From contig QCIV01000001.1 in NCBI GenBank assembly GCA_003216455.1, positions 62,001 through 126,000 of the forward strand: a stretch of DNA of 64,000 nt. The letters run 5' to 3'. Both the position numbers and the translations under genes were made by a program. Source of the stretch: Prochlorococcus sp. AG-402-N17. GTDB taxonomy: Bacteria > Cyanobacteriota > Cyanobacteriia > PCC-6307 > Cyanobiaceae. Shown here piece by piece: positions 1 through 9,164 of this stretch; positions within the stretch are counted from its first letter, which is position 1; every line of letters begins with the position of its first letter. The notes beneath the pieces are model-generated. The model was given only the letters and a program-made list of their open reading frames with translations, searched no databases and was not told the DNA's origin.

Positions 1-493
1 TAAAGTTAGCTCCAAAGAAAAAATTAAATAAATTTTTTATAATATTATATAAATTTGAAGAAGGCTGAAGCCATATTGCACATGCATCCATATTAATAGA
101 AGAAAAGCAGTTGAAGTTTTGTGAACTCTGAATAAAGAAATTGAGAGATATAAAAGTTATCGTCCATCTCCATATTTTTGTCGTTGTCGTAAGGGAGTAA
201 GAAAAATCATATTCTCTTAATTCATCATTAATATCGTTCCAAAACCAAACTGAAAATGTCATTAATAATGTTGAAATATTTGTTATCACAAGAGCATAAT
301 TATACTTTCCTATTAAGAGGAGAAGACTTATAAAAAATAAAAGGGATATTTTCCAATAAATTGATAGAAGTTTAATAACTGCTTTATTTCTTTTTTTAAT
401 TGACCATAAGGATAGAGTAACAGGGATACCAATAAGGAAAATTATTGAAAGTTGAAAGGATAGCCAAATAGAAAGTTGATTAAAAACGTTCAA
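1..493 (-). CDS. DUF3177-like integral membrane protein, 3' end cut by the window edge (probable TTG start near 493)
   Basis: Hand translation of the reverse strand is open from about 493 to position 1: [54 protein letters not shown]...; multiple hydrophobic segments; absent from the ORF track because it is truncated. Confidence 0.6.
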   Translation of the reverse strand, partial: MNVFNQLSIWLSFQLSIIFLIGIPVTLSLWSIKKRNKAVIKLLSIYWKISLLFFISLLLLIGKYNYALVITNISTLLMTFSVWFWNDINDELREYDFSYSLTTTTKIWRWTITFISLNFFIQSSQNFNCFSSINMDACAIWLQPSSNLYNIIKNLFNFFFGANF

Positions 494-564
494 AACTTTT
501 TCTTTTTAAACACATAATAATTAAACATCAAACTATTACTTTTGAAATTACTATTGTCATAGTT

Positions 565-1245
565 ATGAATATTATGCATCCTTATATTATTGCCAAGAAA
601 TATATTGATAATTGTATGCGACAGCATGTTAATCCCCTAAGTAGTAATTTCAATCAAATAGAGATAATACCATCATTGAGCGAAATGTTTGGTGATTCTA
701 AATCGAATCTTCATTTGGATATAGGTTGTGCTGCAGGTGATTTTCTATTTGATTTAGCTTTAGTTAATACCAGTTGGAATTATTTAGGAATTGAAATCCG
801 TGAGAAATTAGTCAAAAATGCAAAATTAAAAGTGCTTGAAAGAGAAATCAAAAATCTACATTTTATATTTGGTAATGCTAATAATATTTTGAATGATGTC
901 CAAAGTAAATTTATTATCAAAAATCTAAAAAGTATTTCTTTTAATTTTCCTGATCCATGGTTTAAAAAGAGACATTATAAAAGGCGTATAATTCAGCCAG
1001 AATTTATTAACATTCTCTCAAATTCATTGCAAAAAGGGACCTTAATTTTTATAAAAACGGATGTAAAGGATTTATTCGATTATATGGATTACACCATATC
1101 AAGTAATTTTTATTTTAAAACAATAGATAAAAAAGATTTTCATTATTCTGAAAGTTTTAATCCAAATAAAGTTAAAACTAATCGAGAAAAATATGTGATT
1201 GTTAACCAACTTGATATTTTTGAAAGGATTTATATAAAAATTTAA
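565..1245 (+). CDS. trmB: tRNA (guanine-N7-)-methyltransferase
   Basis: [20 protein letters not shown] motif, [21 protein letters not shown] motif. Confidence 0.93.
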   Translation: MNIMHPYIIAKKYIDNCMRQHVNPLSSNFNQIEIIPSLSEMFGDSKSNLHLDIGCAAGDFLFDLALVNTSWNYLGIEIREKLVKNAKLKVLEREIKNLHFIFGNANNILNDVQSKFIIKNLKSISFNFPDPWFKKRHYKRRIIQPEFINILSNSLQKGTLIFIKTDVKDLFDYMDYTISSNFYFKTIDKKDFHYSESFNPNKVKTNREKYVIVNQLDIFERIYIKI

Positions 1246-1252
1246 TGGATCG

Positions 1253-2605
1253 CTATTTTATTATTTTATCAATTTCTAAAGAGAGTTTGTTTGTTATTTC
1301 ACTTGATAAAGAATCAACTTTCTTATGATTTTTGGCTTCGACTAGAACTCTCATAACGGGTTCTGTGCCGCTAGGCCTTATATAAACTCTACAAATATCC
1401 GAATTTATTTTCTGAAAAATCTCTATAGTTTGATCAATCAAGATTTTGGTTTCTGGATTTAATTTATTAATATTAAAATCTAGATTTATATTGGTTAGTT
1501 TTTGAGGATAAGGTTCGAAACTACTTTTAAGCCAATCGTTTAAATTAATATTTTTCTTTTTACAAAATTTAGAAATTTGAAGTGCAGTCAATATCCCATC
1601 TCCAGAAAAGTTATTAATTTTCGAAAGTATATGCCCTGACTGTTCACCACCTAAAACTGCTCCTTTTTCCTTAATTGCGTCATGCACATGTTTATCTCCT
1701 ACATCAGTTCTATATAAAATTCCTCCAATTTTCTGCCAGGCCTTTTCAAAGCCTAAGTTGGCCATTTGCGTTGAGATTAGCAAATTATTTGTGAGAATTT
1801 TTTGTTCCATAAGTTCTCTTCCCCAAAGAAAAAGCATGTGATCTCCATCTAAAACATTGCCTTTTGAATCTATTCCAATTACTCTATCGGCATCCCCATC
1901 GAAGCTAAAACCCATATCTGCAGGACTCTCTCTTAATGCTTTTTTTAATGGTTCGAGGTTAGTAGAACCACAAGTCATATTAATTTTTAACCCATTTTTA
2001 GAGTTATTGATAACTCTTACATCAGCACCAAGAGACTGAAAAATTTTTTTTGCGCAGGTTACCGCTGATCCATAGCATGTGTCTAATATTATTTTCAACC
2101 CGCTTAGATTTTCCCCACCCATTGCTTCGTTTAGGCTTTTGATATAATTATCCATAAGATCTTTATTTGTATTTAGTGGGATCACTTTTTTAGGAACTGA
2201 GATATTGTGATTTGTCTCTTCAATTAATTTTTGGATTTTATTTTCAAAATTTTTGGTAATTTTTTGACCATTATGATCAAAAATTTTTATGCCATTATAT
2301 TCTGGCGGATTATGGCTTGCAGATATCATGATCCCACTACTCAGGTTCTCTTGTTTAATTAAAAAAGGGATAGCTGGGGTAGGGCAGATTCCAAGATTTA
2401 TAAATTTTTTACCACTATCTTTTAGACCTTGTGTTATCGCCTGAAGAAGAATATCTCCACTAATTCTTGTATCTCTTCCAATTATTATTGGACTTTTATT
2501 CTCTAAGCTCGAACCTAGAGCATATCCTACTTTATAGGCTAATGAATAGGTTATCTCTTCATTAAATCTCCCTCTTATTCCATCAGTTCCAAAGATTGAT
2601 TTCAT
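1253..2605 (-). CDS. glmM: phosphoglucosamine mutase
   Basis: FGTDGIRG N-terminus, active-site [24 protein letters not shown] metal loop, [11 protein letters not shown]. Confidence 0.95.
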   Translation of the reverse strand: MKSIFGTDGIRGRFNEEITYSLAYKVGYALGSSLENKSPIIIGRDTRISGDILLQAITQGLKDSGKKFINLGICPTPAIPFLIKQENLSSGIMISASHNPPEYNGIKIFDHNGQKITKNFENKIQKLIEETNHNISVPKKVIPLNTNKDLMDNYIKSLNEAMGGENLSGLKIILDTCYGSAVTCAKKIFQSLGADVRVINNSKNGLKINMTCGSTNLEPLKKALRESPADMGFSFDGDADRVIGIDSKGNVLDGDHMLFLWGRELMEQKILTNNLLISTQMANLGFEKAWQKIGGILYRTDVGDKHVHDAIKEKGAVLGGEQSGHILSKINNFSGDGILTALQISKFCKKKNINLNDWLKSSFEPYPQKLTNINLDFNINKLNPETKILIDQTIEIFQKINSDICRVYIRPSGTEPVMRVLVEAKNHKKVDSLSSEITNKLSLEIDKIIK

Positions 2606-2697
2606 AATTAGATTTCCGGAATCAAAGAAATTTTAATAATTATTTATTTATTATCTTATCAGTTGATTAAAAGCTTATAGATTTCAATTCCCTTTAT

Positions 2698-3288
2698 TTG
2701 TTTAACTTATTTAAGATGTTTTTAGTTAGCAATTCCTTAATAGTGCAATCTGAGAGTAAAGAACAAATTTTAAAGACAAATTTTAAAACAATACTTGTTT
2801 TGATTATATCAATTGTTCTAATTTCACTTTTTTTATTTAGAAATTTCTTGTTTAAATCAACTTATCTTCTAAAGAGTTTTGGAGAATTATCTGTTGACCC
2901 TGAAATAGCTTTTACAAATAATAAGCCTACATTTCTGGAATTTTATGCTGAGTGGTGTGAAGTTTGCAAAGAAATGGCTCCACAAGTTTCTGCTTTTAAA
3001 GATGAATACGAAAAAGATATTAATTTTGTTTTTTTAAATGTTGATAATCAAAAATGGGGTAATTACATCCAGAAGTTTGCTGTCAACGGGATTCCTCAAG
3101 TTAATCTTTTTGATAAAAAGGGTAATCTAATATCTACTTTTATTGGTAAACAAGATGAAATAAAAATTAGAAAATCTATTAACGATTTAGAAAAAGAAGA
3201 GAACCCTTATGAGGAAAGTATTAATGCTGAATTTTCAACAATTCAAGAAAATAAAAATAATGAGGTTAGTCCTCGTAGTCATGGATAA
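2698..3288 (+). CDS. txlA: membrane-anchored thioredoxin-like protein (TxlA/HCF164-like)
   Basis: N-terminal TM segment then FYAEWCEVCKEMAPQ thioredoxin active site (WCxxC). Confidence 0.8.
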   Translation: MFNLFKMFLVSNSLIVQSESKEQILKTNFKTILVLIISIVLISLFLFRNFLFKSTYLLKSFGELSVDPEIAFTNNKPTFLEFYAEWCEVCKEMAPQVSAFKDEYEKDINFVFLNVDNQKWGNYIQKFAVNGIPQVNLFDKKGNLISTFIGKQDEIKIRKSINDLEKEENPYEESINAEFSTIQENKNNEVSPRSHG

Positions 3289-3291
3289 TAT

Positions 3292-3939
3292 TTACCATTC
3301 TAAAGATTTTGATACAATTGGAAAACTTTTTTTAAAAATAGACTTGCAATTTTGGGCGATAGACTTGTGTTCTTTTTGGGTGCCGTGAGCTGATCTTAAA
3401 TGAATGTAATGGATCCACGATCTGCATGATCCAGACATATAGATTCTTGTTGGAGTTGCTAATGGTAAAACAAATCTCGCACATTCTTTGGCTACGCCTT
3501 CAGCAAGTAAATCTTCATATAATTCTAAAGCAGCCTGAAAATGTAAACCAATTTTTTCATTGAATCTTTTTTTTAAATCATCAGGGAGATCAGGAATTGA
3601 ATTTTGCCTGTTTTTAAAATCTTGACGCCTTAACTCTGGTAAGGGAATATTACCCAATTGGGTACTATCTGCATATCTCTGTGAAAATTCCTGGAAAGTA
3701 AATGATCTATGTCTTAAAATTTGGGCAGCGATTCCTCTGTTGGTTTCTATTTGCAAGGTCATAAATGACTGTTCAAAAACACTCCAATGTTCATTTTTAA
3801 TGCAATAACTCAATAATTTCGAATAGTCTTCATTTTCCTGGTTTTTTGGATTACTAACTCTTGCAATGTAAGCCATTGTCTTTTCTGCATCAGGAGTTAG
3901 CGAAATTAGTTCAACTTTACTCATTTTAAATCTTTGCAA
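3292..3939 (-). CDS. thyX: FAD-dependent thymidylate synthase
   Basis: ThyX signature RHRSFTFQEFSQRYAD. Confidence 0.95.
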   Translation of the reverse strand: MQRFKMSKVELISLTPDAEKTMAYIARVSNPKNQENEDYSKLLSYCIKNEHWSVFEQSFMTLQIETNRGIAAQILRHRSFTFQEFSQRYADSTQLGNIPLPELRRQDFKNRQNSIPDLPDDLKKRFNEKIGLHFQAALELYEDLLAEGVAKECARFVLPLATPTRIYMSGSCRSWIHYIHLRSAHGTQKEHKSIAQNCKSIFKKSFPIVSKSLEW

Positions 3940-4519
3940 GAGTTACTTTTTCTGGTTGGTTTTGATATTTACCTCTTCTATCTTCATAGGTTGTAGAGCA
4001 AGGATCACCTTCAAAAAAGAGTAGTTGGCAAATACCTTCTTCAGCATAAATTCTGCAATCTGCACCTGAACTATTACTAAACTCTAACGTTAGATGACCT
4101 TCCCACCCTGCCTCTGCTGGCGTTGTATTAACAATAATTCCAAGTCGTGCGTAAGTACTTTTGCCTATACAGATTACAGTGATATTTTCTGGCACTTTCA
4201 TCTTTTCTAAAGCAACTCCTAAACCATAGGAGTGAGCAGGAAGAATAAAAAAGTCTCCATCATTATCATGGTGAAGAACAGTTTTCTCTAAATTATTAGG
4301 ATTAAACTTTTTGGGGTTCATCACAGTCCCAGGTATATGTCTGAAAATTAGGAATTCTTTTGATGAAAGTCTTAAATCATAGCCATAAGATGAACATCCA
4401 TAACTTAAAACTGGCTTTTGTTTATTGTCAGGCTCAAGATGTCTCACCAAATTTGATTGAAAGGGTTTTATCATGCCTTCCGAAGCTTTTTGATTTATCC
4501 AGAGATCATTTTTTAGCAT
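3926..4519 (-). CDS. dcd: dCTP deaminase
   Basis: GKSTYARLGIIVNTTPAEAGWEGHLTLEFSN motif; overlaps thyX start by 14 bp. Confidence 0.93.
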   Translation of the reverse strand: MLKNDLWINQKASEGMIKPFQSNLVRHLEPDNKQKPVLSYGCSSYGYDLRLSSKEFLIFRHIPGTVMNPKKFNPNNLEKTVLHHDNDGDFFILPAHSYGLGVALEKMKVPENITVICIGKSTYARLGIIVNTTPAEAGWEGHLTLEFSNSSGADCRIYAEEGICQLLFFEGDPCSTTYEDRRGKYQNQPEKVTLAKI

Positions 4520-4523
4520 TGTT

Positions 4524-5105
4524 TTATGAGCGAAGTTCGGTAATTTGGTTAGCCATTAATAGAAAATCTTTAGGTATGTCTGTACCAGTAAGAATTACAT
4601 CTCCTGATATAAATCGGTTTTCAAGTGTTGAAATCAAATCATCTTTATCGATAATTTTCATTTCAATAGCTAAAAAAATTTCATCAAGTATGATTTGGTC
4701 ATTCAGGCCAGACTGTAGTTCTCTTTTGCAAAAATTCCATAATTCAAGAGTAGATTCATAAATAGATTTTTTTAAATTTTTATTATTTTCAATTGTTTCA
4801 GAATTATATTGATCAAAGGAATTTGATGATCTTACCCAGGTTAAATTACCACATAGCTTTACTGGATAATCAACTCCTTGCTTGACCCCTCCTTTCATAA
4901 ATTGTATTAGTAGCACTTTCCTGCCGAGAGCAGCATTTCTTAGACAGTCTCTGATGATAGATGTGTAGCTACCTCTATATGAAGATTGAAAGATTTGAAT
5001 TTGTCCGTTTTGTGAAAATTTTTTTACGTTACTTTTGTTAGTAGTATTTGTTTTTACAACATCAAGATTACCTTTGGAATAAATATGAGATGAGCTCATT
5101 ACCAT
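4524..5105 (-). CDS. cobO: cob(I)alamin / cob(I)yrinic acid a,c-diamide adenosyltransferase (CobO/BtuR type)
   Basis: LLIQFMKGG, IILDEIFLAIEM, VILTGTDIPKDFLLMANQITELR. Confidence 0.8.
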   Translation of the reverse strand: MVMSSSHIYSKGNLDVVKTNTTNKSNVKKFSQNGQIQIFQSSYRGSYTSIIRDCLRNAALGRKVLLIQFMKGGVKQGVDYPVKLCGNLTWVRSSNSFDQYNSETIENNKNLKKSIYESTLELWNFCKRELQSGLNDQIILDEIFLAIEMKIIDKDDLISTLENRFISGDVILTGTDIPKDFLLMANQITELRS

Positions 5106-5242
5106 TATTTAGATTCTTTCTACATGCAGTATAATTAGAATCTAATGACGCTGCATATAGTGTAATTTTACTTAAAAAAGGTTAAAGCAATTTGAAACTG
5201 ACTGAAAAAAGCTTCTTGATAAACTGATAAGAATTGAAAATT

Positions 5243-5284
5243 GTTACTGTTGATACAAGATATTTTAGGGTGTCTCCTTAAATT
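5243..5284 (+). promoter_or_regulatory. putative NtcA-type promoter of ntcA: GTT-N8-TAC (5243-5256) plus TAAATT -10-like element (5279-5284)
   Basis: gttactgttgatac, 22-nt spacer, taaatt; one mismatch to GTA-N8-TAC. Confidence 0.5.
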
Positions 5285-5304
5285 TTTTAATAGTCAAGAT
5301 ATTT

Positions 5305-6039
5305 ATGATACCTGCTTCAAGAGGATTCAATCGCTTTAGTTCGCAAAATTCCGGACAAAGTAAAATTAACTCCGTTGGAGAACGTTTTCCAATTAATAGA
5401 ACTTTAATGGAAGTTATTAAAGGTCTAGATGGTGCAAGCACAGAAATGGTTGAGAGATCTAAAACAATATTCTTCCCTGGAGACCCTGCTGAAAGGGTTT
5501 ATCTTATAAGAAGAGGAGCAGTAAGACTATCAAGAGTTTATGAGTCAGGTGAAGAAATAACTGTTGCTCTTTTAAGAGAGAATAGTCTCTTTGGTGTTTT
5601 ATCTCTTCTAACAGGCCATAGATCCGATCGTTTTTACCATGCTATAGCATTCACAAGAGTTGAAATGATAACAGCACCTGCAAATTCTGTTTTAAGAGCT
5701 ATAGAGGAAGATGCATCAGTAGGACTGTTACTTTTACAGGGGCTTTCAAGTAGGATCCTGCAAACTGAAACAATGATAGAAACTCTTACACATAGAGATA
5801 TGTCTTCTCGTTTAGTAAGTTTTTTAATGGTCCTTTGTAGAGACTTTGGAGTTGCAGGCGAAAAAGGTATTACGATAGATCTAAGGCTTTCACATCAGGC
5901 AATTGCTGAAGCTATTGGTTCTACAAGAGTAACCATTACAAGATTATTGGGAGATTTGAAGGATTCAGGGCTTCTTAATATTGAAAGAAAAAAGATTACT
6001 GTGTTCGATCCAATTGCTCTAGCAAAAAGATTTAATTGA
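5305..6039 (+). CDS. ntcA: global nitrogen regulator NtcA (CRP/FNR family)
   Basis: Cyclic-nucleotide-binding-like domain and [27 protein letters not shown]. Confidence 0.97.
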   Translation: MIPASRGFNRFSSQNSGQSKINSVGERFPINRTLMEVIKGLDGASTEMVERSKTIFFPGDPAERVYLIRRGAVRLSRVYESGEEITVALLRENSLFGVLSLLTGHRSDRFYHAIAFTRVEMITAPANSVLRAIEEDASVGLLLLQGLSSRILQTETMIETLTHRDMSSRLVSFLMVLCRDFGVAGEKGITIDLRLSHQAIAEAIGSTRVTITRLLGDLKDSGLLNIERKKITVFDPIALAKRFN

Positions 6040-6060
6040 TTCATCATAAATTATGATGTA

Positions 6061-7050
6061 TTGAGTGTATGCAAAAGTGTGGCTTCGATTTTAATTGTTT
6101 TTTTAATATTACTAGGAGGATTAATTGCACCATTTGGGGATATTCTTGGAACAAAGATTGGTAAAGCAAGATTTAGTATCTTAAAATTAAGACCAAAAAA
6201 AACGGCAACTATAATAACGATAATTACTGGCGGTTTTATTAGTTCAATATCAATAGGGTTATTGATTTTAGTAAGTGAGGAATTCAGGCAAAGGCTTTTT
6301 GTTGATATTCCTTTTTTGCAAAAAACTTTAGATGAAAGTAAGAAGGCTTTAATCCCTTTACAGGAAGAACAAAAAGAACTTGAAGGTAAAATTATTCAAA
6401 AAGAAAAGGAGTTAAATCAATTAAAAAATAATATTAAAGAATTTAGGAGCGGAAATATTGTTATTAAAAGAGGACAAACTTTATTTATTGCTGAAATTAA
6501 TTCTAGCTCTAGCTCAAATTTCAAACAAGACTTTACAAAAATCTATAATCAAGCTGATAAATTTGTTAGGAAAATTGTTATCCCAATTAATAAAGAAGCA
6601 AAAAATATTCTTTTGTGGAGACCTAGTGATATTACAAAAATTGAGTCAATAGCTACTAGGGGAGGTAACTGGATTTTACTAATTAAATCAGCAACAAATG
6701 TTTTAAAAGGGGATAATTATGTTTTTGTATCTCCTGATTTATTAGAGAATAAATTTATAGTCAAAAAAGGGGACGTTATCACAAGTTCAATTCTTGGAGA
6801 AAGTGATTTAAATCTTAAATCAATAAATTTAAAAATTAAATCATTGCTTAGAGAAACAAGGGATGAAATCAAGTCAAAAGGATCACAAGTTAGTGAGATT
6901 AATACAAACGGAAATTTTGTAAAAAAAATTAGAGACTTTCTTCAAGAAAATCAAAATATTAAATTTAAGTTAGAAGTAGTATCTTTGAGAGATAGTAAAA
7001 CTGTAGAACCAATAGTCGTTGAAATCAATATTTTAAAGATTGAATCTTAA
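6061..7050 (+). CDS. DUF3084-type membrane/coiled-coil protein
   Basis: N-terminal TM, GDILGTKIGKARFSILKLRPKKTA, central coiled coil. Confidence 0.75.
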   Translation: MSVCKSVASILIVFLILLGGLIAPFGDILGTKIGKARFSILKLRPKKTATIITIITGGFISSISIGLLILVSEEFRQRLFVDIPFLQKTLDESKKALIPLQEEQKELEGKIIQKEKELNQLKNNIKEFRSGNIVIKRGQTLFIAEINSSSSSNFKQDFTKIYNQADKFVRKIVIPINKEAKNILLWRPSDITKIESIATRGGNWILLIKSATNVLKGDNYVFVSPDLLENKFIVKKGDVITSSILGESDLNLKSINLKIKSLLRETRDEIKSKGSQVSEINTNGNFVKKIRDFLQENQNIKFKLEVVSLRDSKTVEPIVVEINILKIES

Positions 7051-7488
7051 ATGCCTAGAATCATAACTATTGATCCCGGGAAAAGTAAATGCGGCTTAGT
7101 ATTAGCTGATATAAGTGAAAAAAAAGTTTATCAAGCGATCATTCTTAAAAGTGAATTACTTGAGAATTATGTCCGAAATGTAATTGCTGCTGAGGACATA
7201 TCAAAAATTATTATTGGCAATGGTACAACCAGCAGAGAAATTAAAGAAAAACTATATTTTTTAAAAAAAGAAATAATAACTTTTGAGGAAAAAAATACCA
7301 CCTACAGGGCTAAAGCAAGATATTTCGAACTTTTCCCAATTAGTGGTCTTAAGTTTTTAATTCCTAGAGAGGTCTTTATTCTTAATAAAAATCTTGATGC
7401 CATATCAGCGTTGATAATTTTAGAAGATTATTGCAAAAATAAGTTTACTTTGAATCAAAATATAGATTTTAAAACTTGGCTAAAATAG
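7051..7488 (+). CDS. RuvC/YqgF-like resolvase-fold protein
   Basis: IITIDPGKSKCGLVLAD RNase-H-like fold start; IIIGNGTTS. Confidence 0.65.
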   Translation: MPRIITIDPGKSKCGLVLADISEKKVYQAIILKSELLENYVRNVIAAEDISKIIIGNGTTSREIKEKLYFLKKEIITFEEKNTTYRAKARYFELFPISGLKFLIPREVFILNKNLDAISALIILEDYCKNKFTLNQNIDFKTWLK

Positions 7489-7726
7489 AAAATTTATATT
7501 CATTCCCAATTTCTAGTTCATAATCTTTTTTTAGTAAAAATTTCAATAAGGCATCCTCAATTAATGCTCTTCCCAAAGGTGGATTTACCTTTAATAGACC
7601 TTTATTAAAAGAGTATTTGAAAGTCCATTTAAATTGACTTGCTTCCACAACCCCCTGAATTTGCTTTTTTGAGAAGCAATACTCATTAACACTTACATTT
7701 GCAATCGTTTCAGGTTTTGAACGCAT
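7469..7726 (-). CDS. DUF3146-like small conserved protein
   Basis: 85-aa ORF in a tight gene context; convergent overlap with the upstream ORF. Confidence 0.55.
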   Translation of the reverse strand: MRSKPETIANVSVNEYCFSKKQIQGVVEASQFKWTFKYSFNKGLLKVNPPLGRALIEDALLKFLLKKDYELEIGNEYKFSILAKF

Positions 7727-7729
7727 TTC

Positions 7730-8332
7730 TTAAGGTTGGTCTTTGTCAAAAGAATTTAATTTATTAATTATATATTCTTCTTTTTTAGTGTTTAGTTGTT
7801 CGAGAGATTCTATTACTCGCTTGTACACTTTATCTAATACTAATTTTTCTTCTAGAGAAATATTTCCTAATACATGTGAAATAGTATTGAAATTATTTTT
7901 TTCTTTTATTAGAGGAGGTGACCCAATACCAATTCTTATTCTCTTAAAGTTTTGTGTCTGCAGTTGTTCAATGATGCTTTTAAGCCCATTATGTCCCCCT
8001 GAGCTTCCTTTTCTTCTAAATCTTATTTTTCCAAGGGGAAGATCTTTATCATCGACTATTATGAAAATCTGATTTAAATTAATTTTGTACCAATCAACTA
8101 TTGCTCGGACAGCATCACCACTGTTATTCATAAAGGTATTTGGTAAAAATAGTCTGAAAGTAGAATCATTGATTTGAAATTCTGTGCAGGAACTTTTAAG
8201 TTTATCTTTTAATAAAAAATTTGAATTATATTTTTTTGAGAGATGTTCAAGCAGTAAAAAACCTATATTATGTCTACTTTTTGAGTATTTTTTCCCAGGA
8301 TTTCCTAATCCAATTAAAAATATTTCTTTCAT
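7730..8332 (-). CDS. pth: peptidyl-tRNA hydrolase
   Basis: LIGLGNPGKKYSKSRHNIGF, NTFMNNSGDAV, DDKDLPLGKIRFRRKGSSGGHNGLKSI. Confidence 0.96.
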   Translation of the reverse strand: MKEIFLIGLGNPGKKYSKSRHNIGFLLLEHLSKKYNSNFLLKDKLKSSCTEFQINDSTFRLFLPNTFMNNSGDAVRAIVDWYKINLNQIFIIVDDKDLPLGKIRFRRKGSSGGHNGLKSIIEQLQTQNFKRIRIGIGSPPLIKEKNNFNTISHVLGNISLEEKLVLDKVYKRVIESLEQLNTKKEEYIINKLNSFDKDQP

Positions 8333-8473
8333 TGTTTATTTCTAAATCTCTTTATGTTGAGAATTATGAATATATACAAACTATAACTAATTAATAAAAA
8401 CAAAAATTTCAAAAAAAAATTATTTGGTAATTTTCACATAAACCAAATAACTTTTTGAGGAATTATTGAAATT

Positions 8474-8674
8474 TTAGTTTCCGTTCCAATCTACTGAGAA
8501 ACCTTGTAGTAGCAAGGATTGGTTATAAATTTGTAGAAGAATAACTAAGAAAACCAAAAGTAGAAGACCAATTACTGTCATGACAGGAACTGCTCCCCAA
8601 CCAGGTACAACTTTACCTTGACCTGAATTGCCAATTGCTTTTAAAAGACTTCCTAATGCTGTTTTTTGACCCAT
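8474..8674 (-). CDS. psbH: photosystem II protein PsbH
   Basis: [56 protein letters not shown]. Confidence 0.96.
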
Positions 8675-8753
8675 GTTAATTCACAAAATCGAATATTATT
8701 TCGTTATTGTATAAGAACTAATACATAAATTGTTTACAAACTTAGCAAAATTG

Positions 8754-8906
8754 ATGCAAACTTTATCATCAGCTCCAGATCCTGCAGCTTCTATAGCAGT
8801 AACAATTCTGGCAATACTTTTAGCTCTGACCGGTTTTGGTCTTTGGACTGCCTTTGGACCTAAAGCAGCAAAGCTTACTGATCCTTGGGATGATCATGAT
8901 GATTAA
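8754..8906 (+). CDS. psbN: PsbN
   Basis: Hand-read 50-aa ORF MQTLSSAPDPAASIAVTILAILLALTGFGLWTAFGPKAAKLTDPWDDHDD, divergent from psbH; below ORF-track cutoff. Confidence 0.93.
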   Translation: MQTLSSAPDPAASIAVTILAILLALTGFGLWTAFGPKAAKLTDPWDDHDD

Positions 8907-9015
8907 TTAATCTTTAAAGTATTTCAAATTTTTCCAAAAATACAAAAAGTAAACAAATAACCATAGTTTGATTATAAATTTAATAGGATATAAATCTGTC
9001 AGCACTAGTAATTCC

Positions 9016-9144
9016 ATGCTTGCCTTAAAAATTTCTGTTTACACTATTGTTTTTTTCTTTGTTGGAATATTTCTTTTCGGTTTTTTAGCAAGTGACCCAA
9101 CAAGAACTCCAAACAGAAAAGATCTAGAAAGTCCTCAAGATTAA
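9016..9144 (+). CDS. psbI: photosystem II protein PsbI
   Basis: Hand-read 42-aa [45 protein letters not shown]. Confidence 0.93.
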
Positions 9145-9164
9145 TCTCTTAATTTAATTTTAAA

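Noticed and set aside
1857-2039. 60-aa plus-strand ORF inside glmM
   Set aside because: Antisense shadow ORF of a conserved enzyme.
4360-4761. 133-aa plus-strand ORF across dcd and cobO
   Set aside because: Antisense to two well-supported genes with strong motifs; no recognisable domain.
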